A DNA stretch of 64,000 nt from positions 1 through 64,000 of the forward strand of contig CACNPC010000007.1 in the NCBI GenBank assembly GCA_902622245.1, written 5' to 3'. The notes beneath the pieces are model-generated. The model did no database searches, was not told where the DNA came from, and saw nothing but the letters and a program-made list of their open reading frames with translations. Source of the DNA: an uncultured Pelagibacteraceae bacterium. GTDB lineage: Bacteria; Pseudomonadota; Alphaproteobacteria; Pelagibacterales; Pelagibacteraceae. Positions within the stretch are counted from its first letter, which is position 1. Each line of letters opens with the position of its first letter. The position numbers were made by a program, and so were the translations under genes. Shown piece by piece: positions 1 through 9,470 of this stretch.

Positions 1-599
1 TTTAATTTTGATAATACATAGTTCTTCATTGTATTATGTCTTTCTAAATGGTCCGGAGAAATATTAATAATTATAGAAAATTTTGATTTGAAATATTTAC
101 TATAAGCTAATTGATAAGAAGAGGCCTCAACAACTAAAATGGTATTTCTGGTAATTTTTTTTTCCTCTAGAATGGGGTTGCCAATATTCCCAGTTAATCT
201 TACGTCATAATCATGATTCTTTAAAATATCATAAAGTAACTTACTTGTAGTTGATTTTCCGTTCGTGCCAGTAATTGTAATTGTTAAAACATCGGGATTA
301 ACTTTATAAAAAATATCTAAATCAGTAATAATTTTTTTTTTGTTTTTCTTTAAATAATTAGATAACTGGCATGTATTTATATTAATACCAGGGCTTATAA
401 CAATATAATCAAAATTACTATTTAATAGTTTAGTTTTAGAAATAGAAAATTTTTTAAATTTATTATTTAATTTTTTTTTATAATCATCGAAAATAAAGCA
501 CTTATTTTTTTGTTTTAGATATTTTAATGACGAAATTCCAGATTTTCCAAGGCCATAGATTAAAAATTTTTTACTTGAATTTTCATTTTTTAATTTCAT
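1..599 (-). CDS. murD: UDP-N-acetylmuramoyl-L-alanine:D-glutamate ligase MurD (N-terminal part, cut by window edge)
   Basis: Adds D-Glu to UDP-MurNAc-L-Ala in the cytoplasmic phase of peptidoglycan synthesis. Translating the minus strand from the ATG at 597-599 gives an uninterrupted frame to the window edge. It starts MKLKNENSSKKFLIYGLGKSG, the nucleotide-binding-like N-terminal motif of MurD. Further in, around 240-290, the complement encodes a Mur-ligase P-loop of the TGTNGKST kind. The start overlaps the mraY stop as TAATG, so it is translationally coupled to mraY in the mra/mur operon. Only about 200 N-terminal codons are visible; the ligase C-terminal domain lies outside. Confidence 0.9.
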   Translation of the reverse strand, partial: MKLKNENSSKKFLIYGLGKSGISSLKYLKQKNKCFIFDDYKKKLNNKFKKFSISKTKLLNSNFDYIVISPGININTCQLSNYLKKNKKKIITDLDIFYKVNPDVLTITITGTNGKSTTSKLLYDILKNHDYDVRLTGNIGNPILEEKKITRNTILVVEASSYQLAYSKYFKSKFSIIINISPDHLERHNTMKNYVLSKL

Positions 600-1684
600 T
601 ATCTGAGTTTCAAGGTTGCCAATCCAATCATTGTCAAAATAATTGAGATTATCCAAAACCTAATTACAACCGTTGACTCCGGCCATCCTTTTTTTTCAAA
701 ATGATGGTGTATTGGAGCCATTCTAAATATTCTTTTACCTGTCAATTTATAGGAAATTACTTGAACAATTACAGAAACAGCTTCTAAAACAAACAATCCA
801 CCTGTTATTGCTAACACAATTTCGTGTTTAGTTATTATACCCACTGCTCCCAGTGAGCCACCTAAAGATAAAGATCCAGTATCTCCCATAAAAATTTTTG
901 CTGGTGGTGCATTAAACCATAAGAAACCTAGGCAAGCCCCAATTATTGATCCACAAAAAATTGAGGCTTCCCCAACACCCTCTATATATGTGATCTGAAG
1001 ATAATCTGAAAATATTATGTTACCAGAAACGTAACTAATAAAAGCAAAACAAGCAGCAACTAACATTACTGGGACTGTTGCTAATCCGTCCAAACCATCC
1101 GTTAAATTAACTGCATTTGAAGCTCCAACTAATACGAACATATAAAAAGGTATAAAAAACCATCCAAGGTTGATTACTAAGTTTTTGAAAAAAGGAAAAT
1201 ATAGATTATTTATTTGATCAGAATTACTTGTCATATAAAGTATAAATATACCAATCAAAGCTAAAATAATTTGTATAAAGAACTTAAGTTTAGAAGAAAT
1301 TCCATTTGAACTTTTTAACTTAATTTTTTTATAATCGTCGTAAGCTCCTAATAATCCGAAAGAAGCTGCGATAAATATTAGAAACCAATTATATGGATTT
1401 GTTAAGTCACCCCATAGTAACACTCCTGAAAAAACACCTAGTAATATTATTAGCCCTCCCATTGTAGGTGTTCCTATTTTTCTAATTATATGATCACTAG
1501 GTCCATCTTCTCTAATTGGATTATGAATTTGTTTTAAAGAAAAAAAATTAATTAATGGGTTTCCAACTAAAAAAACAACAACCATAGCTGTAAACATAGA
1601 AAGTCCAGTTCTTACTGTTAAATATTTAAAAACATTCAAAAAACTGAATTGATCTACAAAGATTGAAAAAAGTTCAAATAACAT
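599..1684 (-). CDS. mraY: Phospho-N-acetylmuramoyl-pentapeptide transferase MraY
   Basis: Transfers phospho-MurNAc-pentapeptide to undecaprenyl phosphate, making lipid I at the inner membrane. The 361-aa length is normal for the family, with about ten hydrophobic segments. Recognisable MraY blocks are the early TPTMGG stretch, the cytoplasmic loop AYDDYKK (catalytic-type Asp pair), NLTDGLDGLA, a later GDTGSL block and a C-terminal MAPIHHHFEKKGW loop (the HHH motif). It overlaps murEF upstream and murD downstream by one base each (TAATG), so the three are surely one transcript. Nothing is missing from the catalytic set I can see. Confidence 0.97.
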   Translation of the reverse strand: MLFELFSIFVDQFSFLNVFKYLTVRTGLSMFTAMVVVFLVGNPLINFFSLKQIHNPIREDGPSDHIIRKIGTPTMGGLIILLGVFSGVLLWGDLTNPYNWFLIFIAASFGLLGAYDDYKKIKLKSSNGISSKLKFFIQIILALIGIFILYMTSNSDQINNLYFPFFKNLVINLGWFFIPFYMFVLVGASNAVNLTDGLDGLATVPVMLVAACFAFISYVSGNIIFSDYLQITYIEGVGEASIFCGSIIGACLGFLWFNAPPAKIFMGDTGSLSLGGSLGAVGIITKHEIVLAITGGLFVLEAVSVIVQVISYKLTGKRIFRMAPIHHHFEKKGWPESTVVIRFWIISIILTMIGLATLKLR

Positions 1685-4512
1685 TAAGATTTTGATCCAA
1701 TATATTTAGTTATTTGGTTAAGTCCTGTAGAATTTGAGCCCTTTATCATTAAAAAATCACCGTTATTCAAATCATTTTTTATTATATTAAGAATTTCACT
1801 AGTTGATTTAAGTATTTTTCCTCTTTTTTGTGTTCTAATTTTGTTAAATGTTTCTATGATATTATTCCCATAAACAAACAACTTTTTGAACTTAGCGTTA
1901 TTTATATCTTTTGCAGCTTCAATATGGAGTTTTTTTGAAAATTTTCCTAATTCTAACATGTCACCTAATAGCATAAATTTTTTGTTTGGATTTACTTTTA
2001 AGTTATCAAATTTCTTAATAGAGAAATTCAGGGATAATGGATTTGAGTTATAACTTTCATCTATTATGTTAACTTTTTTAGAGCCTATAGTAAATTTTTT
2101 TATATTTCCTCTGCCACTTGGTATTTTATAATTAAAAAAAAAGTTACTTTTTATTTCATCAATAATATTTAAACTTTTACAGACTGCTATGGAAGCCAAA
2201 ATATTATCTAAATAAGGTAATAAGTTATTATTAATTTTAAAATTATAGGGTTTAGAGTCTACATTAATATAGATTATATAAGATTTTTTGAATTTTTTTA
2301 ATTTATATAATCTAATATTAGAATTTTTATGTTTTCCAAAAGAAATAATATTTAAATTATTTTTATTTGCTAAGTTTGAAAAAAAATCAAAAAATTTATC
2401 ATCTTTATTCAATACAATTGTGCCATTTTTTCTTATGTTGAAAATAATCTCTGATTTAGCTTTAGCTATATCCAATAAAGATTTAAAATTTTTGGCATGA
2501 GCATAACTAATATTCGTAATAACTCCAACATCTGGTCTAATTATTTTTGACAAATAGTCTATTTCTCCCTTTTTATCCATTCCAATTTCAAATATTCCAT
2601 ACTCTGTATTCTTATTTAAATTTATTAAAGAAATCGGTAAACCGAATTTATTATTGAATGAATTTTTTGAAAATGTTGTGGAATAATTTTTTTGAAGACT
2701 TTGACCTAATAATTCTTTAAGTGAGGTTTTACCTGAAGATCCTGTTATTGCAACTTGAGAAGCATTAGAAGAAATTCTTATCTTATGTGATAATTTATTT
2801 AATAATTCTAAAGTGTTTTTAACAATAATTTTTTTTTTGATATCTTTTTTATTATTTTGGAGTATTGCTAGTTTTGCTCCATTTTTAAGAGCTTCACCTG
2901 CAAAATCGTTTCCATTTAAAGATTTACCCTTAATTCCGAAGAAAATTTTACCATTATTTTTTTCTTTTGAGTTAGTGCTTATTTTTAAATTTTTTAGTCT
3001 GTTTAATTTTTTATTTTTTATAATCTCTTTAAATATATTTAGTTTCCAATCATTTGATAAAAGTCTATTTTTCAAAAGTATAGACTTTCTTATAATGTCT
3101 TTATCTGAAAATTTTTTTTTTCGAGAATATTCTTGAGTTCTTTCATGTCCTTTTCCTGCAATAATCAAAACGTCATCAGAATTACTTTTTAAAATTGCTT
3201 TTTTTATAGCTAATTCTCTTGATGGTATTTCAATCATTTTTGATGGTAAAATTGTCTTCTTAATACTGCCCCTGATTATTTTTGGATTTTCGTTTCTAGG
3301 ATTATCATCTGTAAGATAAATAAAATTACATAATTTGTTTGCAATTTTACCCATTATTTGTCTTTTTTCTTTGTCTCTTTCACCGCCACATCCAAAAACA
3401 ATATTAATTTTTCTTAAACCAAACTGTGCTTTAACATTTTCTATACAGACTTTAAGAGCCTCAGGTGTATGAGCATAATCTAAAATTACTATAGAATTAT
3501 TTTTAGTTCTTCCAATTATCTCAAGTCTTCCATTTGCTGGTTTAATAAACTTGAGTTTTTTGACAATATTATCAATTTTTAAATTACTTTTAACTGCTGC
3601 CGCAACTGCCATCATCAAGTTCTGGATCTGTATTTTTCCAATTAAAGTTGTATTAAATTGGTATTCTTTATTTCGATATAAAAATTTTATGTGTTGGTAA
3701 TTATTTAGAATTTTTATTGAAATAATTTTTATATCGCTATTTGAATCTCCGATTTTTATCAAATTTAATTTTTTTCTTTTGGCTATTTCTTTAAAAGTCT
3801 TTGAATATTTTGATTCGCTATTAAATATCAAATTCCCATTATTCTTTGTTAATTCATTAAATAAAATTAGTTTTGAATTTAAGTAATTTTTAAAATTTTT
3901 GTGATAATCTAAATGATCTCTGCTTAAATTAGTGAATATAGAAGTGCTGAATTTAATACCATGTAATCTTTTTTGATGCAGACCATGACTTGATGCCTCT
4001 AATATTACATTTTCAATTTTTTTGTTTTTCAAACTGGAAAGTAACTTATTAATTGTAATCGCATCAACAGTCGTGTTTTCAAGTTTAGAATTAATACTGT
4101 TTGATTTAACGCCTAAAGTTCCAATTGAGGCTACTTTTTTTTTGTTAAGTTTTAATATCTGATGATAAAAATTTGCTATAGATGATTTGCCATTAGTTCC
4201 TGTTACAGCGATAATGTTTTTTGGTTTTCTATAATAATACTTGGTTGCAAAATTAGACAAAGCTGATCTAGCATCATCAACTTTAATATAGATTATTTTT
4301 TTTTTTATTCCAGTTTTAAACTTATTTGATACTACTACACTAGCTCCTTTTTTTATAGCATCGTTTATAAAATTATTTCCATTAAATTTGTTACCTTTTA
4401 TGGCAAAAAATATATAATTTTTTTTTATTTTTTTTGAATTAAATTCAAAACCTTTGAAACTTTTGTTATTAAATTCTTTTTTTAAATTTTTAAAAAAATT
4501 TTTTAACTTCAT
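1684..4512 (-). CDS. murEF: Bifunctional MurE-MurF ligase fusion
   Basis: One 942-aa polypeptide holds two complete Mur ligases. MurE (about residues 1-485) has the P-loop TGTNGKS at 104-110, YAHTP at 346-350, DNPR at 403-406 and GKGHE at 453-457. The DNPR motif is the known signature for meso-diaminopimelate as added amino acid. MurF (about 495-942) has its own substrate-binding start (GIKGKSLNG), P-loop TGSSGKT at 590-596 and an ESYNSNP block. The fusion would add meso-DAP and then D-Ala-D-Ala to UDP-MurNAc-dipeptide. The frame is open throughout with no stop or frameshift at the junction. MurE-MurF fusions are known in other bacteria but separate genes are usual. It overlaps mraY by TAATG and lies 11 bases after ftsI. 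Confidence 0.95.
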   Translation of the reverse strand: MKLKNFFKNLKKEFNNKSFKGFEFNSKKIKKNYIFFAIKGNKFNGNNFINDAIKKGASVVVSNKFKTGIKKKIIYIKVDDARSALSNFATKYYYRKPKNIIAVTGTNGKSSIANFYHQILKLNKKKVASIGTLGVKSNSINSKLENTTVDAITINKLLSSLKNKKIENVILEASSHGLHQKRLHGIKFSTSIFTNLSRDHLDYHKNFKNYLNSKLILFNELTKNNGNLIFNSESKYSKTFKEIAKRKKLNLIKIGDSNSDIKIISIKILNNYQHIKFLYRNKEYQFNTTLIGKIQIQNLMMAVAAAVKSNLKIDNIVKKLKFIKPANGRLEIIGRTKNNSIVILDYAHTPEALKVCIENVKAQFGLRKINIVFGCGGERDKEKRQIMGKIANKLCNFIYLTDDNPRNENPKIIRGSIKKTILPSKMIEIPSRELAIKKAILKSNSDDVLIIAGKGHERTQEYSRKKKFSDKDIIRKSILLKNRLLSNDWKLNIFKEIIKNKKLNRLKNLKISTNSKEKNNGKIFFGIKGKSLNGNDFAGEALKNGAKLAILQNNKKDIKKKIIVKNTLELLNKLSHKIRISSNASQVAITGSSGKTSLKELLGQSLQKNYSTTFSKNSFNNKFGLPISLINLNKNTEYGIFEIGMDKKGEIDYLSKIIRPDVGVITNISYAHAKNFKSLLDIAKAKSEIIFNIRKNGTIVLNKDDKFFDFFSNLANKNNLNIISFGKHKNSNIRLYKLKKFKKSYIIYINVDSKPYNFKINNNLLPYLDNILASIAVCKSLNIIDEIKSNFFFNYKIPSGRGNIKKFTIGSKKVNIIDESYNSNPLSLNFSIKKFDNLKVNPNKKFMLLGDMLELGKFSKKLHIEAAKDINNAKFKKLFVYGNNIIETFNKIRTQKRGKILKSTSEILNIIKNDLNNGDFLMIKGSNSTGLNQITKYIGSKS

Positions 4513-4523
4513 TATAAAATTTC

Positions 4524-6158
4524 TTAATATTTTATGGCTAAAATAGGCCCAATTTTTTCAATTATATTTTTGGCAACCTCGACTGATGTCCAACCAGCTG
4601 TATTAAATGGTGTTCCAACTACTTTTCTTTCTTCGCCATCATTATTATATTTATATATATAATCTTTACTTAACTTTGGTTCATCTAATAAAACGATTAA
4701 TACATATTTTGGATCAGATATTGGAAAAATTGATGCGAAAGTATTTACTTTTTTTTTTGAGTATTTGCCCTTAATTGACTTTTGCGCTGTTCCGGTTTTT
4801 CCTGCGATTTCATAGCCCACAATGTCTGCTAAATTAGCAGTGCCTTGATCGGATGTTACAATTTTTCTTAATATCTCATTAATTTTCATTGAATTTTCTT
4901 TACTTATTACTTGTTCACCTTTTTTTAAATATTTATCTTTTTTAATTAAAGTTGGTTCTATTTTATATCCACCATTTGCAATTATTGCATAACCTTTTGC
5001 AAGCTGGAGTGGGGTTGTAGTTATTCCATGACCATATGCAGATGTGGCTAGTTTACACTTGCCCCATTTAAATGAAATTGGATTTCCAACTTCTTCAATA
5101 TCAAACTGAATTTTATATAATAAATCTAAATCTTCTAGAAATTTTCGAAAATTTTCTAAACCAACTTTCTGTGCAATTTTAATTGAACCAATATTACCAG
5201 ATCTAATTAATATTTCTTCTGCTGTAAGTCTGGATGGAATATCCATGTCGTATTCCGAAATTGATCTGCCAGCACAATTAATTTTTTTAGGTAAATTTTC
5301 AAACAATGTATCTGCGGTCACAACATTATATTGAAAACCAGCAGCTAATGTAAAAGTTTTAAAAACAGATCCAAGCTCATAAACGCCTTTTGTAGATCTA
5401 TTAATATATTTTTTATCAGAAATATTTTCTCGTTTATTTAAATCAAAATCTGGGAGTGAAACCATTGAAAGAATTTCCCCGTTGTGGATATTCATTAGTA
5501 TAGCTGTACTTCCATAACTTTTAAATATGTCTTGAAATTTCAATAACTCTTGTCTTGTCAAATATTGTAATTCAGTATCCAAAGTTAGTTTTAATGGCTT
5601 GTTAGAGGTTGTTAATTCATAATCAAAAGATTTTTCTATACCTGATACACCATTATTATCTGTATCAATCTGCCCTAATATATGACTAAAAAGATTTCCG
5701 TTAGGATAAACACGAGCAATTTTTTCTTCTTCTTTAAAAGATTTTTCACCCAATAATTTAACTTTTTCAAGTTTTTCTGGAGATATTTTCCTTTTTACAT
5801 AAAAAAATTTTTTTCCATTTATTTCTTTTTCAAAGCTCTTTTCAGGAAAAATTAATCTTAAAGAAATTTGCAATTTTTCTTTATCTATTAGTTGTTGTGG
5901 ATTAATACCTAAATTAGTCACACGTACAGTCTTTGCAATAATATTTCCATCTCTATCCATTATAGATGCTCTGAATTTCTCTTTTTCTTTAGTAGTTTGA
6001 ATTTGATTTGTTTTTTTTAAGCCTAAATATAATGTTTTAGACGCAAAAATCGCAGTTATTATAAAAAAAATAAAGAAAATAAAAGAAATACGTTCAAAAG
6101 AAATTTTTAAATTAGATCTATTTTCCTCAAATTTAAAATTTTCTTCAATATTATTCAT
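4524..6158 (-). CDS. ftsI: Septal peptidoglycan transpeptidase FtsI (PBP3)
   Basis: Crosslinks septal peptidoglycan as part of the divisome. The 544-aa protein has one N-terminal membrane anchor (about 24-45), a dimerisation/pedestal region, and a transpeptidase domain with all three penicillin-binding motifs: SVFK at 264-267 (catalytic Ser), SGN at 320-322 and KTG at 454-456. Length is normal for a class B PBP. The start overlaps the ftsL-like gene by 8 bases, and murEF follows after 11 bases, so it is co-transcribed with both. Position after rsmH-ftsL is the standard dcw order. Confidence 0.96.
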   Translation of the reverse strand: MNNIEENFKFEENRSNLKISFERISFIFFIFFIITAIFASKTLYLGLKKTNQIQTTKEKEKFRASIMDRDGNIIAKTVRVTNLGINPQQLIDKEKLQISLRLIFPEKSFEKEINGKKFFYVKRKISPEKLEKVKLLGEKSFKEEEKIARVYPNGNLFSHILGQIDTDNNGVSGIEKSFDYELTTSNKPLKLTLDTELQYLTRQELLKFQDIFKSYGSTAILMNIHNGEILSMVSLPDFDLNKRENISDKKYINRSTKGVYELGSVFKTFTLAAGFQYNVVTADTLFENLPKKINCAGRSISEYDMDIPSRLTAEEILIRSGNIGSIKIAQKVGLENFRKFLEDLDLLYKIQFDIEEVGNPISFKWGKCKLATSAYGHGITTTPLQLAKGYAIIANGGYKIEPTLIKKDKYLKKGEQVISKENSMKINEILRKIVTSDQGTANLADIVGYEIAGKTGTAQKSIKGKYSKKKVNTFASIFPISDPKYVLIVLLDEPKLSKDYIYKYNNDGEERKVVGTPFNTAGWTSVEVAKNIIEKIGPILAIKY

Positions 6159-6426
6159 TCTTAAGTTTAAAAGTTTTTAAATCGGTAATTTTTTTTTTTT
6201 TTAATTCTTTTTCGAAGTACATATTTGAGTATTCCATTAATCTATCAGGAGAAGTAAGGTAATTATAATCTAGCAATACTAATTCATAAATACTATCTAA
6301 GGCCCTAATATCTTCTTGTATTTCAAAAATTTTTTTATCAAGTTTTTTTGTAGAATTTTTAACAAATGTCGTTGAAATAATTAGAATAATAATTGGAACT
6401 AATAAAAGTATTTTTTTAAACATCAA
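6151..6426 (-). CDS. ftsL: FtsL-like cell division protein
   Basis: Small bitopic division protein expected to bridge FtsB/FtsQ and the FtsWI synthase. The 91-aa product has a short cytoplasmic start (MMFKK), one membrane helix (about 6-22) and a Lys/Glu-rich periplasmic part likely to form a coiled coil, ending near LEYSN-type residues. FtsL sequences diverge strongly, so the call rests mainly on size, topology and position between rsmH and ftsI. It overlaps rsmH by 11 bases and ftsI by 8. Confidence 0.8.
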   Translation of the reverse strand: MMFKKILLLVPIIILIISTTFVKNSTKKLDKKIFEIQEDIRALDSIYELVLLDYNYLTSPDRLMEYSNMYFEKELKKKKITDLKTFKLKNE

Positions 6427-7408
6427 AATTCAAATTTTCTACATCCCTTAAATAACTGAAATTATTAACAAAATTTTTAAAATCACATCCATTGTCTAAT
6501 TTGTATGCAAATCTTAATTTTGCCGATCTAGAAGGTGGATTAAGTTTAACTTCATTAAATGAGGGAATTATTGGTTTTTTTTTAGTTTGATCAAAATATT
6601 GTTTTACTAAAATATTATTTGGTAAATACCTAGACGAATTTCTTACTTCTGAATATTCTTTAAAAAAAAACTTTACTATTTTATCCTCGATAGAGTGAAA
6701 AGTAACTACCGCAATCAATCCTCCAATTGGTAATATGTTGTATGCATTTATTAATCCATTTATTAGCTCTGAGATCTCTTTATTTACAAATATCCTTAGT
6801 GCTTGAAAAATTTTAGTTGAATTATTTTTTCCACTTTTCTTTTTTTTTATACTTTCGATTATTTCTACAAGATTTTCTGTATCAATTTTTTTATTATCTC
6901 TTAATTTTACAATTTTTTTTGATATAGGTTTTGCGTATTTCTCTTCACCAAAATACTTGAAAATTTTGTAAAGGTTTTGTTGGCTCATTTTTGTTATAAC
7001 TTTATCACAGGAAAAATCATTAAGACCCATTCTCATATCTAATTTACCTTTACTTTTAAAAGATAATCCTCTGCTTAAGTCTGAAATTTGATTTAAAGAA
7101 TATCCTAAGTCAAATATAATTGCTTTAACATTATCTTTTTTGATTTGGTTAATATTTGAAAACTTTAAATTATAAAATTTGAACCTCTTTTTATACTTTA
7201 AATGAAATTTGGCAGCTACGTTTTTAACACATGGATCTCTATCTAGAGCTATAACATTGTTAGTGACTTCCTCTAAAATTTTTTCAGAATAACCTCCCCC
7301 ACCAAAGGTGCAATCAATAAATGTGCCACCATAAAGAGGGGAAATAATACTAACTAGTTCATTTAGTAATACTGGAAAATGTTTTTCCAGATTTATGGTG
7401 GCATTCAT
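6416..7408 (-). CDS. rsmH: 16S rRNA (cytosine1402-N4)-methyltransferase RsmH
   Basis: Methylates N4 of C1402 in 16S rRNA using SAM. The 330-aa protein begins with the family's HFPVLLNELV block (the conserved His-x-PVLL region), then the SAM-binding loop DCTFGGGGYSEKIL, DRDP, and a FDLGYSLNQI motif. The C-terminal part has VVTFHSIEDKIVK and the PPSRSAKLR ending typical of MraW/RsmH. It lies 18 bases after ftsZ and overlaps ftsL. In most bacteria it directly follows mraZ; here ftsZ intervenes. Confidence 0.97.
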   Translation of the reverse strand: MNATINLEKHFPVLLNELVSIISPLYGGTFIDCTFGGGGYSEKILEEVTNNVIALDRDPCVKNVAAKFHLKYKKRFKFYNLKFSNINQIKKDNVKAIIFDLGYSLNQISDLSRGLSFKSKGKLDMRMGLNDFSCDKVITKMSQQNLYKIFKYFGEEKYAKPISKKIVKLRDNKKIDTENLVEIIESIKKKKSGKNNSTKIFQALRIFVNKEISELINGLINAYNILPIGGLIAVVTFHSIEDKIVKFFFKEYSEVRNSSRYLPNNILVKQYFDQTKKKPIIPSFNEVKLNPPSRSAKLRFAYKLDNGCDFKNFVNNFSYLRDVENLNFDV

Positions 7409-7426
7409 TTATTTTTTTGAAGACCA

Positions 7427-8875
7427 TTAGTTTTTTTGTCTTCTCAAAAATGCTGGAATTTCTAAATCTTCTTCTTCCTCTGAGTTAGTCTCTTCAGTAG
7501 TATTCAATACCTCCTCATTGATATCAGAATTAAATAATTCAGGTGTTTCTTCATCACTTAATTCAAAATTCTCTAAGCCATTATTTTCAGATATGTGTTC
7601 TTGATTTTTATGCTCAAAATCAGTATTTGTTTGAGCTGTTTTGTGAACTTCAGTTTGTTCAGCAACTTCACTTGTAAAAGTACTTGATACCTCATTAACA
7701 TCGCTACTATCTGTATTACCAGAACTCAATTCATCAGTTTTGATATCTTGATCTATTTTAAGAGCATTTGCCCCATTGGTAATTATCGAATTACTATTAT
7801 TTGTGAATTGAAATGATTGAGTCGATCCAGAATTTGAAAATTCGGTATAACCCGGATTTCTATTTTGGATCCTGTGGACCATATTTATTACTGATTTTGG
7901 TTCTGGTTGCTGTCCATCTAAAGCTGTTGCAACTATTGAAACTCTCATTAATCCATCTAAAGTTTCATCAGTAATAGCTCCGATAATTAATTCAGCTTCT
8001 GGATCTACCTCTGCTCTAACTTTATTTACTGCTTCATCAACTTCAAATAATTTTAAATCCTTACCACCAGTTATATTTACTAGAAGTCCTTTAGCACCTT
8101 TTAATGAATAGTCATCAATTAATGGATTATTTATTGCAGACTCTGCAGCTTTAACAGCTCTGCCTTCTCCTTCGGCTTGACCTGTTCCCATCATAGCTTT
8201 GCCCATAGAGCTCATGACAGTTTCAACATCAGCAAAATCTAAGTTAATAAGACCTGGTCTAACCATTAAATCTGTAATACTTTGAACTCCATGTAACAAT
8301 ACATCATTTGACAATTCAAAAGACTCTTCGAATGTTGTTTGCTCACTGGCTATTTTAAAAAGATTTTGATTTGGAACAACAATAATAGTATCAACGTGTT
8401 TTCTGAGTTCCTCAAGACCTTGTTGGGCTTTTCTCATTCTTGAAGGACCTTCATACAAAAATGGAAGAGTGATAACTCCAACTGTTAAAATATTTAATTC
8501 TTTTGCTGCTCTTGCAATAACATGAGCGGATCCAGTTCCAGTTCCACCACCCATACCAGCAGTAATAAAAACCATATTTGCGCCTTGCAAAATATTAACG
8601 ATTTCATTTAAAGACTCGTCAGCTGCAGCTTGTCCTATATCTAATTTTGCACCCGCACCTAATCCTTTTGTTAAATTTAAACCCATTTGTATTTTAGTTT
8701 GAGCTTTACTTAACCTTAAATCTTGTGCATCAGTATTCACAGCGATAAACTCTACACCTTGCAAACCAGCGTCAATCATTCCATTAATTGCATTTCCTCC
8801 TGCCCCTCCTACTCCTAAAACAAGAATTCTAGGTTTTAATTCTTTTATGTCTGGTGTTTTAAAGTTTATCGTCAT
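7427..8875 (-). CDS. ftsZ: Cell division GTPase FtsZ
   Basis: Tubulin-like GTPase that forms the Z-ring. The 482-aa protein has the N-terminal [11 protein letters not shown] nucleotide-binding block (about 21-31), the tubulin signature GGGTGTG at 109-115, and the T7-loop region NLDFADVE (about 208-215) that completes the GTPase of the next subunit. After about residue 330 comes a long Asn/Ser/Glu-rich linker, then an acidic run and the C-terminal peptide [11 protein letters not shown], the usual FtsA/ZipA docking tail. It starts 12 bases after the mraZ stop. The location between mraZ and rsmH is unusual; ftsZ normally sits at the far end of the dcw cluster after ftsQ-ftsA. Confidence 0.98.
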   Translation of the reverse strand: MTINFKTPDIKELKPRILVLGVGGAGGNAINGMIDAGLQGVEFIAVNTDAQDLRLSKAQTKIQMGLNLTKGLGAGAKLDIGQAAADESLNEIVNILQGANMVFITAGMGGGTGTGSAHVIARAAKELNILTVGVITLPFLYEGPSRMRKAQQGLEELRKHVDTIIVVPNQNLFKIASEQTTFEESFELSNDVLLHGVQSITDLMVRPGLINLDFADVETVMSSMGKAMMGTGQAEGEGRAVKAAESAINNPLIDDYSLKGAKGLLVNITGGKDLKLFEVDEAVNKVRAEVDPEAELIIGAITDETLDGLMRVSIVATALDGQQPEPKSVINMVHRIQNRNPGYTEFSNSGSTQSFQFTNNSNSIITNGANALKIDQDIKTDELSSGNTDSSDVNEVSSTFTSEVAEQTEVHKTAQTNTDFEHKNQEHISENNGLENFELSDEETPELFNSDINEEVLNTTEETNSEEEEDLEIPAFLRRQKN

Positions 8876-8887
8876 TTTTATCCCCTT

Positions 8888-9343
8888 TTAGTTATTAAAT
8901 TGTTTTTCCCATTTAAGACTTGCTCTATTAATGTTTGATTTTTTTCTAGCTTTTGCCCTAAATTTTTCAAAAAGTGTTGGTTCCCAGATTTGAAATGTTT
9001 TACCTTGACCAACAAATAACATGCTATTTTTAATTTTTGCATGTTTTAATAATTTTGGAGTTATTTGAACTCTTCCTTCGCCATCAAATTGTAAATTTAT
9101 ACTTTCTGACAATATAGATGTTGCAAAATAATCTTTCTTTTCTTCAAAAGGATTGAGAGAGTCAATTGTGTTTGAAATTTTTTCTATTCTGTCTTGTGGC
9201 CATGCTTCAATACATTGATTGTTAAAAGATGGATAACAAATTATACCATTATATCCAATGTTAGATAAGTAAGATCTATATGAGGCAGGCACGGAAACCC
9301 TTCCTTTTTTGTCCAATTTGTTTTCGTAAGTTGATAAAAACAT
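8888..9343 (-). CDS. mraZ: Transcriptional regulator MraZ
   Basis: AbrB-like DNA-binding regulator of the dcw operon. The 151-aa protein carries the two swapped-hairpin repeats: DKKGRVSVPASYR near residue 11 and DGEGRVQITPKLL near residue 87. Length is normal. As first gene of the cluster, followed 12 bases later by ftsZ, it probably controls ftsZ dosage directly here. Three TGGG boxes of the kind bound by MraZ in E. coli lie over its promoter, suggesting autoregulation. Confidence 0.96.
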   Translation of the reverse strand: MFLSTYENKLDKKGRVSVPASYRSYLSNIGYNGIICYPSFNNQCIEAWPQDRIEKISNTIDSLNPFEEKKDYFATSILSESINLQFDGEGRVQITPKLLKHAKIKNSMLFVGQGKTFQIWEPTLFEKFRAKARKKSNINRASLKWEKQFNN

Positions 9344-9362
9344 AAACCATATTATCCATATT

Positions 9363-9386
9363 TGGGTTATTATGGGATATTATGGG
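9363..9386. promoter_or_regulatory. Three TGGG boxes at 10-bp spacing: likely MraZ operator
   Basis: TGGG occurs at 9363, 9373 and 9383 on the plus strand, with exact 10-bp periodicity (one helical turn). E. coli MraZ is known to bind TGGGN direct repeats separated by 5 bases, the same period. The boxes overlie the -10 and predicted start region of the mraZ promoter. The repeats read on the strand opposite to mraZ transcription. The link to this MraZ is inference. Confidence 0.7.
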
Positions 9387-9405
9387 TTTTATTTATTAGC
9401 GTCAA
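9377..9405 (-). promoter_or_regulatory. Promoter of mraZ-ftsZ-rsmH-... operon
   Basis: On the minus strand, TTGACG (-35, 9400-9405) is followed by a 17-base spacer and TAATAT (-10, 9377-9382). This is a near-consensus sigma-70 promoter. The expected start is about 9370, leaving a leader of about 27 bases before the mraZ ATG. It is overlapped by the three TGGG boxes. Confidence 0.7.
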
Positions 9406-9470
9406 TAGTAAATATCATAATCTTATATTATTAATATTATGTAAATGTTTTTAATGATTTTAGAATGTGT

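Noticed and set aside
2813..3136. 107-codon plus-strand open frame over murEF, with a hydrophobic product
   Set aside because: It lies wholly antisense to a well-supported gene. Lys-rich reading in A+T-rich DNA gives Phe/Leu-rich antisense frames that look like membrane proteins.
9345..9470. Rho-independent terminator for rnpB
   Set aside because: The A+T-rich gap has no stable hairpin followed by a T tract on the minus strand that I can find; weak AT-only palindromes were not counted.
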